A stretch of 64,000 nucleotides of DNA, from the NCBI RefSeq assembly GCF_030296015.1, contig NZ_AP027368.1, positions 3,768,839-3,832,838 on the forward strand, read 5' to 3'. Each line of letters begins with the position of its first letter. Position 1 is the stretch's first letter. The stretch comes from Ferrimonas sp. YFM. Lineage in GTDB: Bacteria; Pseudomonadota; Gammaproteobacteria; Enterobacterales; Shewanellaceae. Shown here one piece after another: positions 19,792-29,075 of this stretch. Below the pieces are notes generated by a model that saw nothing but the letters and a program-made list of their open reading frames with translations, was not told where the DNA came from and searched no databases. The position numbers and the translations under genes are program-made.

Positions 19792-20781
19792 CTAAGGCAG
19801 GGTCACCTGCATGTCCCCGGTCACCTTGGAGGCGCAGGCCAGGAAGTAGCCCTCCTCCAGCTCCTGGGGCGTCAGCGGACCGACGGCACTGCGCTCCAGC
19901 TTCGTCCCCTCCCCTTTGCACTTGCAGCTGCCACAGACACCGGCACGACAGGCGGCGAAGATCGGCAAACCACCCGCCTCCAGCGCCTCCAGAACCGTCT
20001 GAGAGCCGTCAATGGCGACAGACTTGTCACCTACGGCCAGGGTATAGCCGGCGCTGTCTGAGGCCGATTCAGGGCCATTGTCGCCGGATATCGGAGCAAA
20101 GGCTTCATGAAAGACCCGGCTGGCGTCCACGCCCAGGGCATCAAACCACTGGTGTGCCGCTTCCATATAGCCCTGGGGTCCGCACATCAGGATGGTGCGA
20201 TCCCGAATGTCGGTGGCCAGAGACAGCAACATACGCGCATCGAGGATGCCGTCGTGCTGACCGGATTCCGCCCCCTTGGACACCACCCAGCATAGTTTGA
20301 GGTTGGCGTGATCCCGGGCCAGCTGTTCCAGCTGTTCAGGGAAGATGCGGTCCGCCGGTGTACGGGCACTGTGAACGAAGATGATGTCCGCCTCGGGATC
20401 CGCCAGCAGGCGGGCCCTGAGCATGGAGTAGACCGGGGTAATGCCACAGCCGGCACTGAGCATCAGCAGCTTGCCCTCTTGAGCAAACTGGTAGTGAAAC
20501 TCGCCGCCCGCCGCCAGGGTATCAAACCGGTCACCTACCTTGGCGTTGTCCGCCAGGTGATTGGACACCAGCCCACCGCTGACCCGCTTGATGGTCAGGG
20601 CATAGCGGTTGTCACCTGGAATGGAAGCCAGGCTGTAGCAACGGCTGTGGCTCTGGCCGTCGATCTCCACCTGCAGAGGCAGAAACTGGCCAGGAATGAA
20701 GTCGATGGGCTGGTCCGACTCGAACAGATAGGTGTTCACGTCGTGGGTTTCCGCCCGAATCTCTGTGCAGGTCAGCTGCAT
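19792..20781 (-). CDS. hcr: NADH oxidoreductase Hcr
   Basis: A 329-residue reductase that delivers electrons from NADH to Hcp. It has an FAD-binding ferredoxin-reductase domain (SRCYSLASIPGD, RXYS-type motif) and an NAD-binding domain (LMLSAGCGITPVYSMLRA; ILMCGPQGYMEAA). The C-terminal [2Fe-2S] domain has CRAGVCGSCKCKGEGTKLER and a distal Cys (GYFLACASK). ATG 20781 follows AGGAGAGGTATTG. It lies 62 bases downstream of hcp in the same operon. Confidence 0.95.
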   Translation of the reverse strand: MQLTCTEIRAETHDVNTYLFESDQPIDFIPGQFLPLQVEIDGQSHSRCYSLASIPGDNRYALTIKRVSGGLVSNHLADNAKVGDRFDTLAAGGEFHYQFAQEGKLLMLSAGCGITPVYSMLRARLLADPEADIIFVHSARTPADRIFPEQLEQLARDHANLKLCWVVSKGAESGQHDGILDARMLLSLATDIRDRTILMCGPQGYMEAAHQWFDALGVDASRVFHEAFAPISGDNGPESASDSAGYTLAVGDKSVAIDGSQTVLEALEAGGLPIFAACRAGVCGSCKCKGEGTKLERSAVGPLTPQELEEGYFLACASKVTGDMQVTLP

Positions 20782-20843
20782 CAATACCTCTCCTGTAGGA
20801 AGAAAAGGGGAGCCATGCTCCCCTTTGCCTTAGGTCTTGGGTC

Positions 20844-22505
20844 TTAACCCAGGATGTCGGCCATATCCTGCTCCACAGTGGTGGTCAGGCGCAAGCCGGT
20901 CTGCTCATGCAGGTGATTGATCAGGTTGGGGGTCAGGAAGCCGGGTACGGTAGGACCGACGCGGATATCCTTGATGCCCAGAGCCAGCAGGGTCAACAGG
21001 ATGGCGATCGCCTTCTGCTCGAACCAGGACAGAATCAGGGACAGAGGCAGGTCGTTCACGCCGCACTCGAAGGTCTCGGCCAGAGCCAGAGCCAGCTGAA
21101 TGGCGGAGTAGGCATCGTTGCACTGACCCACGTCCAGCAGACGGGGGATGCCGTTGATGTCACCGAACTCCAGGTCGTTAAACTTGAACTTACCGCAGGC
21201 CAGGGTCAGCAGCAGGGTGTCCTGAGGCGCCGCCTTGGTGAATTCGGTGAAGTAGTTACGCTCCTGCTTGTCGCCGTCACAGCCGCCAACCAGGAAGAAG
21301 TGACGGATGTTGCCGGCCTTCACCTGTTCTACCACGGCCGGGGCCGCCGCCATCAGGGCGTTACGGGCGAAGCCGGTCATGGTGTAGTGAGGGATCTCGT
21401 CGTACTTGAAGCCTTCACATTCCAGAGCCTTGGCGATCACCTCGGCGTAGTCCTGACCGGTGTGGTGAGTCACCCCAGGCCAGCCCACGATGTTGCGGGT
21501 GAACAGACGGTCAGCGTAAGAACCTGGGTTGGGATCGATCAGACAGTTGGAGGTCATCACGATAGCACCGGGGAAGTTGGCGAACTCCTTCTGCTGGTTC
21601 TGCCAGGCGGAGCCGTAGTTGCCGACCAGGTGAGGGTATTTGCCACCCAGTTCAGGGTAGGCGTGGGCAGGCAGCATCTCACCATGGGTGTAGACGTTGA
21701 TGCCCTTGTCCTTGGTCTGCTCCAGGATGTGCTGCAGGTCGATGAGATCGTGACCGGACACCAGGATCGCCTTGCCAGCCACAGGCTTCATGTTCACCTT
21801 GGTGGGCACCGGATGACCGAAGGCTTCGGTTTCGCCGGCGTCCAGCATCTCCATCACCTTGAAGTTCAGGTGGCCACAGGCCATGGCCAGTTCCAGCAGT
21901 TCGTTCAGATCGCTTGGGTCTTCACCCAGACGGGCCATAATGCGGTGGAACTCGGCGTAAACCGCTTCATCCTGCTTCTTCAGAATGCGGGCATGTTCCA
22001 TGTAAGCGGCCACACCTTTGAGGCCATAGAGCACCAGCAGGCGCAGACCTACGATGTCTTCACCGACGTCATTCAGGCCACGGTTTACCACGGTGGCAGG
22101 CGCCTGGCTCAGCATGGCGGCCTTTTCGGCGGTGATCTCGAACTGACCGGCACCGGCCAGAACCTTAGGCTCAACACCCTTAACGGTGCAGGCAGCCTCA
22201 TAAGCGGCCTTCAGGCGGGCCTTGGTGTCGATCGCCTTGGCGGTGTACTCGATCAGACGGTTCTCATCGAAGTTCACGTTGGTCAGGGTAGAGAAGAATG
22301 CCTGGGGAATGTATGCATCTGCATCGGCGTCCACCACACCCACTTCGCGGGCGGCGTGGGCATAGGCGCTTACGCCTTGCAGCATGTAGACCAGTACGTC
22401 CTGGAGATCGGAAATCTCAGCGGTCTTGCCGCACATGCCCATGGCATACTGACAGCCATTTCCCACTGGGGTTTGCATGGTTTGCTCACATTGAATACAA
22501 AACAC
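20844..22505 (-). CDS. hcp: Hydroxylamine reductase / hybrid-cluster protein
   Basis: A 553-residue Hcp. The N-terminal cysteine cluster [18 protein letters not shown] then GMCGK is the [2Fe-2S]-type spacing of facultative anaerobes (class II). The hybrid Fe-S-O cluster ligands are spread through the C-terminal half ([39 protein letters not shown]). Hcp reduces NO to N2O under anaerobic conditions and hydroxylamine in vitro. The start is GTG behind AAAGGAGCGCCACC. An FNR-like site lies upstream. Confidence 0.97.
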   Translation of the reverse strand: MFCIQCEQTMQTPVGNGCQYAMGMCGKTAEISDLQDVLVYMLQGVSAYAHAAREVGVVDADADAYIPQAFFSTLTNVNFDENRLIEYTAKAIDTKARLKAAYEAACTVKGVEPKVLAGAGQFEITAEKAAMLSQAPATVVNRGLNDVGEDIVGLRLLVLYGLKGVAAYMEHARILKKQDEAVYAEFHRIMARLGEDPSDLNELLELAMACGHLNFKVMEMLDAGETEAFGHPVPTKVNMKPVAGKAILVSGHDLIDLQHILEQTKDKGINVYTHGEMLPAHAYPELGGKYPHLVGNYGSAWQNQQKEFANFPGAIVMTSNCLIDPNPGSYADRLFTRNIVGWPGVTHHTGQDYAEVIAKALECEGFKYDEIPHYTMTGFARNALMAAAPAVVEQVKAGNIRHFFLVGGCDGDKQERNYFTEFTKAAPQDTLLLTLACGKFKFNDLEFGDINGIPRLLDVGQCNDAYSAIQLALALAETFECGVNDLPLSLILSWFEQKAIAILLTLLALGIKDIRVGPTVPGFLTPNLINHLHEQTGLRLTTTVEQDMADILG

Positions 22506-22611
22506 GGTGGCGCTCCTTTAAAGTTATATCTGTTATACATGTTTTAGTGGGGCAAGCTTAAAATATCCCCGAACCTCAATAAAGGCATTTTTGATGCAAC
22601 TTTGCATTGCC

Positions 22612-22625
22612 TTGACTGGGATCAA
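22612..22625. promoter_or_regulatory. FNR-like box upstream of hcp
   Basis: TTGAC-TGGG-ATCAA matches the FNR consensus TTGAT-N4-ATCAA at 9 of 10 positions and lies about 107 bases before the hcp start codon. An overlapping inverted pattern at 22583-22613 (AAGGCA...TGCCTT, with GATGCAA/TTGCAT inside) is reminiscent of NsrR-type sites but is not a clean match. Both would suit anaerobic and nitrosative-stress induction. Confidence 0.6.
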
Positions 22626-22753
22626 ATTTATTCCCCTCTATGAGAATTCGAATTTCAGTTTTTTCAGTAATTTCGAATCAGTTGACTTAGAGCAGGTGAA
22701 TACCGATCCTCCCTCTTTAAGTTGAATCCCTGATCCGTTGCCCAAGGAAAACC

Positions 22754-24547
22754 ATGAAGCACCTGCTCGTCGCCGCCCTGCTGCCCATGACGGCATTTGG
22801 CCACTATCTCAATGATCCCATCCTGCCCCCCCAGCATCCCTGGCAAGGGGCCAGTGAACAGCTGCAGCTGCCCGCCTCCGATCCCCTCGCCACCCCGGGA
22901 GAGCGCGGCGGCCTGACCCTGAGTCCGGATTACCAGGACAGCTTCGCCTGGCTCGATGCTCTGATTGAGCGCTCCCCCATGCTCAGCAAGGTCAGTCTGG
23001 GCAGCTCTCCCCAGGGGCGGGAGATCTGGATGGTGGTGGCGTCGAAGGAGGGTGCCGCCACGCCAGAGGCACTGGCGGCGAACGGCAACCCCACCTTGCT
23101 GGTGCAGGCGGGCATTCACGCCGGCGAGATCGACGGCAAGGAGGCGGGCATGATGCTGCTGCGGGATATGGCCCTGGGAGAGAAAGGGACCTTGCTTAAC
23201 GGCGTCAATCTGCTGTTTGTGCCCATCTTCAATGTGGATGGCCATGAGCGCCGCGACGCCTACAACAGGGTCAACCAGAGGGGACCCGAGGTGATGGGCT
23301 GGCGCACCACTGCCACCAACCTCAACCTCAACCGGGACTACGCCAAGGCGGATGCCCCGGAGATGCAGGCGATGATCCGTGCCCTCAATCTTTGGAAGCC
23401 TCTTCTATATATAGATGTGCACGTCACCGACGGCATCGACTACCAGTACGACGTCACCTATGGCTACAACCTGGCGGTGGGGCACAGCCCGGCCACCTAC
23501 CACTGGCTGGATAACATCTACCGGCCCTCGGTCGATGGAGCCCTTAGCCGGGCCGGCCACATACCCGGCCCCCTGGTGTTTGCCATGGACAACACCGACC
23601 TGAGTCAGGGGCTCAGTCTGTGGAACCCCTCCCCCCGCTACTCCAATGGCTATGGCGACGCCCGCCATCTGCCCACCATCCTGATTGAGAACCACAGCCT
23701 CAAACCCTTCCGTCAGCGGGTGCTGGGGACCTATGTGATGCTGGAACAGACACTGGCGCTGCTGGCAGATAAGGGCGCAGAGCTGCGTCAGGCGGTAAAA
23801 CAGGATCAGGCCCGCCGGCCGGACCCGCTGATCCTCACCTGGGAGAGCGAACGTCAGCCCAAGGGGTGGGATTTTAAGGGGATCGGTTACACCAAGGAGA
23901 TCAGCGAAGTAAGCGGTGCCCAGGTGATCCGCTGGAACGGTGAGCCCAAGCTCTACCCCAATCTGCCGGTCACCGGGCGCACCAAGCCCGGAATTCACCG
24001 TGCCCGGCCAGCGGCCTACTATATTCCCCCCCAATGGCAGCAGGTGGTGGAGAGGCTGAAACTGCACGGCATCCAGATGACTCAGTTGTCAGAGCCGGTG
24101 ACTCAGGCCCTGAGTTCCTACCGCCTGGAGCACCAGTTTGCCGACAAGGACTATGAGGGACGCCAGCGGGTGTCGGTCACCGCCACCGAGCACTTTGGCC
24201 AGCACACCCTGCCCGAGGGCACCTGGCAGGTCAGCACCGACCAGCCCCTGGCACAACTGGCGATCCAGCTGCTGGAACCCGAAGCCCCAGACTCCCTGCT
24301 TCAGTGGGGATTCTTCAACCCTATCTTCACCCGCACCGAATATATTGAGCAGTACGCCGTAGAACCGCTGGCCCGGAAGATGCTGAACAGTGATCCGGCA
24401 CTGAAAAAAGCCTTTGCTGAAAAACTGGCGGAAGATCCCAGTTTTGCAAATAACCCTCAGGCCCGGCTCCGCTGGTTTTATGAGAATAGTTCCTATTACG
24501 ACAGCAAATATCAGCAATATCCAGTATTACGAAAAATGGATCCGTAA
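22754..24547 (+). CDS. Secreted M14-family zinc carboxypeptidase
   Basis: A 597-residue exported peptidase. The signal peptide is MKHLLVAALLPMTAFG. The M14 zinc ligands are visible as HAGEIDGKE (His, Glu) and the second His in LLYIDVHVTDG. The substrate-binding Asn-Arg motif appears as LNLNRDYAKAD. A C-terminal half of about 250 residues without a recognisable domain follows. It probably trims peptides in the periplasm or outside the cell. It stands alone between hcp (divergent) and the hydrogenase operon, with AAGGAAAACC as ribosome binding site and its own terminator. Confidence 0.9.
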   Translation: MKHLLVAALLPMTAFGHYLNDPILPPQHPWQGASEQLQLPASDPLATPGERGGLTLSPDYQDSFAWLDALIERSPMLSKVSLGSSPQGREIWMVVASKEGAATPEALAANGNPTLLVQAGIHAGEIDGKEAGMMLLRDMALGEKGTLLNGVNLLFVPIFNVDGHERRDAYNRVNQRGPEVMGWRTTATNLNLNRDYAKADAPEMQAMIRALNLWKPLLYIDVHVTDGIDYQYDVTYGYNLAVGHSPATYHWLDNIYRPSVDGALSRAGHIPGPLVFAMDNTDLSQGLSLWNPSPRYSNGYGDARHLPTILIENHSLKPFRQRVLGTYVMLEQTLALLADKGAELRQAVKQDQARRPDPLILTWESERQPKGWDFKGIGYTKEISEVSGAQVIRWNGEPKLYPNLPVTGRTKPGIHRARPAAYYIPPQWQQVVERLKLHGIQMTQLSEPVTQALSSYRLEHQFADKDYEGRQRVSVTATEHFGQHTLPEGTWQVSTDQPLAQLAIQLLEPEAPDSLLQWGFFNPIFTRTEYIEQYAVEPLARKMLNSDPALKKAFAEKLAEDPSFANNPQARLRWFYENSSYYDSKYQQYPVLRKMDP

Positions 24548-24568
24548 TACTTAGTGATAAACTTTTTC

Positions 24569-24603
24569 AAGAGCCGATGATTTATTTTAATTGGCTCTTT
24601 TTT
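24569..24603 (+). terminator. Terminator of the carboxypeptidase gene
   Basis: AAGAGCC / GGCTCTT with a 17-base, partly paired AT-rich loop, followed by T run. The remaining roughly 300 bases to the FNR-like site at 24916 are AT-rich and hold no supportable gene. Confidence 0.75.
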
Positions 24604-24915
24604 CCAAAATTCAAAGAAATAAAAAACGTGAGACTTAAAAAGATTGAGGAATATCAAAAAAGGATAAAAGTCTCCAAAAGTGACCCATAGTGACAGGCGT
24701 CACAGACAAAATGTCCCACATATTGATCCGCGAAACAGCCAATTTCAGATGTGGAAAGATACAGGTTGCCCATGGTCTGCTAACAAATTTCTTTCACTTT
24801 CAACCCCAAAAATAAGACAAAAAATATGGTTCAAGCCTAAATTACCAAAAAACCATGATTCAGATCACGACAACAGGTCGTTAACAGCAAGGGTTGTGGA
24901 TATATGTCACCAATA

Positions 24916-24929
24916 TTGATCTCGGTCAT
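24916..24929 (+). promoter_or_regulatory. FNR-like site upstream of hyaA
   Basis: TTGAT-CTCG-GTCAT has a perfect left half and a 3-of-5 right half compared with TTGAT-N4-ATCAA. It is 70-83 bases upstream of the hyaA ATG, a workable activator position for anaerobic induction of an uptake hydrogenase. Confidence 0.4.
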
Positions 24930-24998
24930 TATGTCCAACATCGAATTCCATACACTTTCCTTGGCAATCCCGTGTACCCAATGCAAGGATTAAAAAAT

Positions 24999-26138
24999 AT
25001 GGGACAGTACGACGCTTTATTCTCGCGGGGAAAAAAGCGACTTTCCGAGTTGAAGAAACTCAACGCGGTTAAGTCCACCCCGCTGATGCAACGCCTCGAG
25101 AGCCAGGGCATCTCCCGTCGGGAGTTCATGACCTGGTCCGCACAGGTAACCGCTATGCTTTCTCTGCCACTCTCCTTCAGCCCACTGGTGGCCGAAGCGG
25201 CAGAGGTCGCCGATCGTGTGCCGCTGATCTGGCTGCACATGGCCGAATGTACCGGTTGTTCCGAATCCCTGATTCGCTGTGACACCCCCTCCATCGACAG
25301 TGTCCTCTTCGACCACATCTCTGTGGAATACCATGAGACCCTGATGGCCGCCGCCGGCTGGCAGGCTGAAGAGAACCTGGAGCACGCACTGGAAGCCTAC
25401 AAAGGCGGCTATGTGCTGGCTGTAGAGGGCGCCATCCCCACCGCCGACAATGGTCACTACCTGACCGTAGGCTGTAAGGGCCACACCGGTACTGAAATCA
25501 TTCACCACGCAGCCGAAGGCGCCGCCGCCATCGTTTCCGTGGGTACCTGTGCCGCCTTCGGTGGTGTTCAGGCCGCTGCGCCAAACCCAACTGAAGCCAA
25601 GGGCGTTGACCAGGTTGTTCACAAGCCCGTTGTGAACCTGGGCGGCTGTCCCCCAAGTGAGAAGAACATCGTGGGCACCCTGATGTACTTCGTCATGTTC
25701 GGCAAGCTGCCTCCAATGGACATGTACGGCCGTCCCAAGTGGGCCTACGGCGCACGTGTTCACGACAACTGTGAGCGCCGCGGTCGTTTCGACGCCGGTG
25801 AGTTCGTCGAGAAATTTGGTGATAAAGGCGCCAAAGAGGGTTACTGCCTGTACAAGGTAGGTTGTAAGGGTCCTTATACCTACAACAACTGCCCCACCGA
25901 GCGCTTCAACCACCACACCAGCTGGCCCGTGCTGGCCGGTCACGGCTGTATCGGTTGTTCCGAGCCCAACTTCTGGGACGCCATGGCCGATTTCGAAAAA
26001 CCCCTGGGTCGCCGCGATATCCACAGCCTGGATAAGACCGCTGACTTTATCGGCACCGCCATTCTTGGCCTGTCGGTAGTAGGTCTCGGTGCCCACGCCG
26101 TAGCCGGTGTGTTTGCCAAAGATGTGGAGGATAAGTGA
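24999..26138 (+). CDS. hyaA: [NiFe]-hydrogenase small subunit
   Basis: A 379-residue electron-transfer subunit with three Fe-S clusters. A twin-arginine signal (SRREFM at residues 39-44) places it in the periplasm, and a C-terminal helix (AILGLSVVGLGAHAVAGV) anchors it to the membrane. The proximal-cluster motif is ECTGCSE and the later one is VGTCAAFGGVQAA. Glycines stand where O2-tolerant enzymes have two extra cysteines, so a standard [4Fe-4S] proximal cluster is expected. ATG 24999 with AAGGATT upstream is chosen; earlier in-frame starts would put useless residues before the Tat signal. First gene of hyaABCD. Confidence 0.96.
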   Translation: MGQYDALFSRGKKRLSELKKLNAVKSTPLMQRLESQGISRREFMTWSAQVTAMLSLPLSFSPLVAEAAEVADRVPLIWLHMAECTGCSESLIRCDTPSIDSVLFDHISVEYHETLMAAAGWQAEENLEHALEAYKGGYVLAVEGAIPTADNGHYLTVGCKGHTGTEIIHHAAEGAAAIVSVGTCAAFGGVQAAAPNPTEAKGVDQVVHKPVVNLGGCPPSEKNIVGTLMYFVMFGKLPPMDMYGRPKWAYGARVHDNCERRGRFDAGEFVEKFGDKGAKEGYCLYKVGCKGPYTYNNCPTERFNHHTSWPVLAGHGCIGCSEPNFWDAMADFEKPLGRRDIHSLDKTADFIGTAILGLSVVGLGAHAVAGVFAKDVEDK

Positions 26139-27841
26139 TGAGCAAACGTGTTGTAGTCGATCCAATCACCCGGATTGAAGGTCACCTTCGTGTCGAGGTT
26201 GAGGTCGATGAAAATAATGTCATCACCAAAGCCTGGTCCGGCTCCACCCTGTGGCGCGGCATCGAAACCATCCTGAAGGGTCGTAGCCCCATGGATGCTG
26301 GTCTGCTGGTTCAGCGTATCTGTGGTGTATGTACCTACTCCCACTACCGCTGCAGTATCGAAGCGGTAGAAGACGCTCTGGATCTGAAGATTCCTGAGAA
26401 CGCCAAGCTGCTGCGCAGCCTGATGCAGTCCTCCCTGTACATGCATGACCACGTGGTGCACTTCTACCACCTGCATGCCCTGGACTGGGTAGACATCGTC
26501 TCCGCTCTGAGCGCCGATCCTGCCAAGGCAGCCCAGGTTGCCATGAAGTACAGCGCCACCCCAATCGCCGCCGGCGAAGGTGAACTGCGCGCCGTACAGG
26601 AGCGGGTACAGGGTCTGGTTAACACCGGTAAGCTGGGTCCATTCGCTAACGCCTACTGGGGCAACGGCACCTACAAGTTCTCTCCCGAGCAGAACCTGAT
26701 CGCCGTATCCCACTACCTGAAGGCCCTGGAAGTTCAGCGTAAAGCTGCCGAGATGCTGGCCATCTTCGGTGGTAAGCAGCCTCACCCACAATCCCTGGTT
26801 GTTGGTGGCGTAAGCTGTGTTCGCGACATGCTGTCCCCAGCCCGTCTGCAAGAGTGGAAGCAGAAGCACGCCGAAGTGAACGACTTCATCAACCGTGCCT
26901 ACCTGCCTGACGTTCTGATGGCTGCCGAAGCGTACAAAGAAGAGCCTTCCGTACTGGGTGGCGTGGGCGTGAAGAACTTCATGGCCGCCGAAGACTTCTA
27001 CCTGGGCAACGGCGAGTACCTGTTCCAGCCGGGCGTGATCATGAATGGCGACCTGAGCGATGTTCAGGACGTTGATCTGACCCTGATCGAAGAAGACGTG
27101 ACTCACTCCTGGTACCAGGACGGTGCGGCCCGTCACCCCTATGATGGTGTGACCGAGCCTAACTACACCGGCCTGATCGAGCGTGACACCGTGTACGGTA
27201 AGCTGCCTACCTTCGACAACGACGGTAAGTACTCCTGGGTTAAGTCTCCTCGCTACGCCGGTGAGCCCGTCGAGGTTGGCCCTCTGTCCAGCCTGCTGGT
27301 GGCCTACGCCCGTGGTAACAAGCAAGTGGTTGGCGCCGTTAACGGTCTGCTGGAAGCCACTGGCCTGCCAGTTGAAGCTCTGTTCACCACCCTGGGCCGT
27401 ACCGCGTCCCGTCTGGTTCAGACCATGCTGGTTGCCGAGAACAGCCTGAAGACCTTCGATGCCCTGGTGAGCAACATCCTTGTTGATGAGTCCACCTACA
27501 TCGAGCCGGTTATCGATCCCAACAAAGAGTACAAGGGTGTGGGTGTGATTGAAGCACCTCGCGGCCTGCTCAGCCACTGGATCCGCATCAAGGGTGGCAA
27601 GATCGAGAACTACCAGGCTGTGGTACCCACCACCTGGAACTCCGGTCCTGTGGATGCCAACGGCAAGGTTGGTCCTTTCGAGCAGTCCCTGGTTGGCATG
27701 AAGCTGGAAGATCCTACCAAGCCTCTGGAGATCATCCGCGTCATCCACTCCTTCGACCCATGTATGGCCTGTGCCGTACACGTGATGGATTACAAAGGCC
27801 AGGATCTGGGGCAGTTCCAAGTAGCACCCAACGCCTGCTAA
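26138..27841 (+). CDS. hyaB: [NiFe]-hydrogenase large subunit
   Basis: A 567-residue catalytic subunit carrying the Ni-Fe(CN)2CO site. Ligand motifs are L1 RICGVCTYSH and L2 DPCMACAVH. The 19 residues after that His (VMDYKGQDLGQFQVAPNAC) are the C-terminal peptide removed by HyaD after nickel insertion. The subunit crosses the membrane with HyaA by the Tat route. The ATG overlaps the hyaA stop by one base (TGATG), with GGAGG upstream; a GTG one codon earlier is not preferred. Together with HyaA/HyaC it oxidises H2 and reduces the quinone pool. Confidence 0.98.
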   Translation: MSKRVVVDPITRIEGHLRVEVEVDENNVITKAWSGSTLWRGIETILKGRSPMDAGLLVQRICGVCTYSHYRCSIEAVEDALDLKIPENAKLLRSLMQSSLYMHDHVVHFYHLHALDWVDIVSALSADPAKAAQVAMKYSATPIAAGEGELRAVQERVQGLVNTGKLGPFANAYWGNGTYKFSPEQNLIAVSHYLKALEVQRKAAEMLAIFGGKQPHPQSLVVGGVSCVRDMLSPARLQEWKQKHAEVNDFINRAYLPDVLMAAEAYKEEPSVLGGVGVKNFMAAEDFYLGNGEYLFQPGVIMNGDLSDVQDVDLTLIEEDVTHSWYQDGAARHPYDGVTEPNYTGLIERDTVYGKLPTFDNDGKYSWVKSPRYAGEPVEVGPLSSLLVAYARGNKQVVGAVNGLLEATGLPVEALFTTLGRTASRLVQTMLVAENSLKTFDALVSNILVDESTYIEPVIDPNKEYKGVGVIEAPRGLLSHWIRIKGGKIENYQAVVPTTWNSGPVDANGKVGPFEQSLVGMKLEDPTKPLEIIRVIHSFDPCMACAVHVMDYKGQDLGQFQVAPNAC

Positions 27842-27850
27842 GGAGGAGCT

Positions 27851-28522
27851 ATGTCTAACAAGGTTCCACATTCAAGAGATTACATCTTCACGCCGGTGAT
27901 CCGTATCTGCCATTGGCTGCGTGCGCTCTCCATCGTGTTGCTGGTAATCTCCGGGTTCTACATCTCCTGGCCCTTTTTGGTCCAGTACGGTGGACCCGAC
28001 AACCTGATGCAAGGCTGGGTGCGCTTCGGCCACCTGGTTGCAGGTTTCATCCTTGTGGCGATCACCATCATTCGCGCCTATCTTTACTTCTTCAGCAAGA
28101 GTGATATTGAGCGGCGTTCATTTCGTGATGTGATCAGTCCCAAGAAGTGGATTGAGAACCTGATGGCCTACGGTTACATGGGCAACATGCACAAGTCCGG
28201 TGTATACGGACCCCTGCAGTACATGACCTACTTCGCACTGACCATGGTTATCGTGGTGATGTGTGTGACCGGTCTTATCCTGCACGCCCATGTGTATCAC
28301 GAAGGACTGGGTGGTGCCTTTATGCCCATCGCCGAAGCCCTGATTCCGATGTTCGGAACCCTGGCCTTTGTGCGTGAGCTGCACCACTTCCTGACCTGGG
28401 TATTTGTCATCTTCATGGTTATCCATGTATACATGGCTGTATTCAGTGGCATCCGCTTCAAGCACAACTCTGTGGATTCCATTGTGTCCGGTTATGACTA
28501 CCACCCAATGAAGCACAAGTAA
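27851..28522 (+). CDS. hyaC: Hydrogenase b-type cytochrome subunit
   Basis: A 223-residue integral membrane diheme cytochrome b. It has four to five TM helices with heme-ligand histidines in VIRICHWLRALSIVLLVISG, WVRFGHLVAG and VRELHHFLTWVFVIFMVIHVY. It passes electrons from HyaA to quinone. GGAGGAGCT precedes the ATG. Downstream of hyaB by 9 bases. Confidence 0.95.
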   Translation: MSNKVPHSRDYIFTPVIRICHWLRALSIVLLVISGFYISWPFLVQYGGPDNLMQGWVRFGHLVAGFILVAITIIRAYLYFFSKSDIERRSFRDVISPKKWIENLMAYGYMGNMHKSGVYGPLQYMTYFALTMVIVVMCVTGLILHAHVYHEGLGGAFMPIAEALIPMFGTLAFVRELHHFLTWVFVIFMVIHVYMAVFSGIRFKHNSVDSIVSGYDYHPMKHK

Positions 28523-28527
28523 TCGAT

Positions 28528-29064
28528 ATGCCAGAAAAAATCCTCATTCTGGGGATTGGCAATGTACTGTACGCCGATGAAGGCATCGGCGTACATTTTG
28601 CCAACTACTTCCAGAAAGCTTACAAATTCGAGGGGCAACCTCAGTTGGAATTCATGGACGGCGGCACTCTGGCCAACGCACTGATTCCTCTGATTGCCCC
28701 TTATGACCATCTAGTGGTGGTCGACACCATCAACTCAGCGAACGCCAACTACGGCGACGTCTTCTTCTTCGACTTTGACCGGGCCCCCGCCGAGGTGGAC
28801 TGGCAAGGCAGCGCCCACGAAGTGGAGATGCTGCAAACCCTGAACATGATGGACATGGTGGGCGACAGGCCCAAGACCTATGTCCTGGGTGTGGTGCCCA
28901 CCGTCCTGGAGTCCATGAGCTTCGAGCTTACCGACCAGGTCAAAGGCGCTGTACCTACCATGGAGAAAGCCCTGGTTGGTCATCTGGAGACCCTGGGGAT
29001 CCGCGCCACCAAGGTGAAGGATCTCGACATCCAGGCCCTGGCCCACCAATCCTGCGACACCTAA
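28528..29064 (+). CDS. hyaD: Hydrogenase maturation protease HyaD
   Basis: A 178-residue nickel-dependent endopeptidase of the HupD/HybD family. It has the start LILGIGNVLYADEGIGVH, whose Glu binds the nickel probe, and VVVDTINSANANYGDVF with the conserved Asp. It removes the C-terminal peptide of HyaB once nickel is in place. It lies 5 bases after hyaC and 11 before the next gene, so it is part of the operon. Confidence 0.95.
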   Translation: MPEKILILGIGNVLYADEGIGVHFANYFQKAYKFEGQPQLEFMDGGTLANALIPLIAPYDHLVVVDTINSANANYGDVFFFDFDRAPAEVDWQGSAHEVEMLQTLNMMDMVGDRPKTYVLGVVPTVLESMSFELTDQVKGAVPTMEKALVGHLETLGIRATKVKDLDIQALAHQSCDT

Positions 29065-29075
29065 GGACCCCAGCC

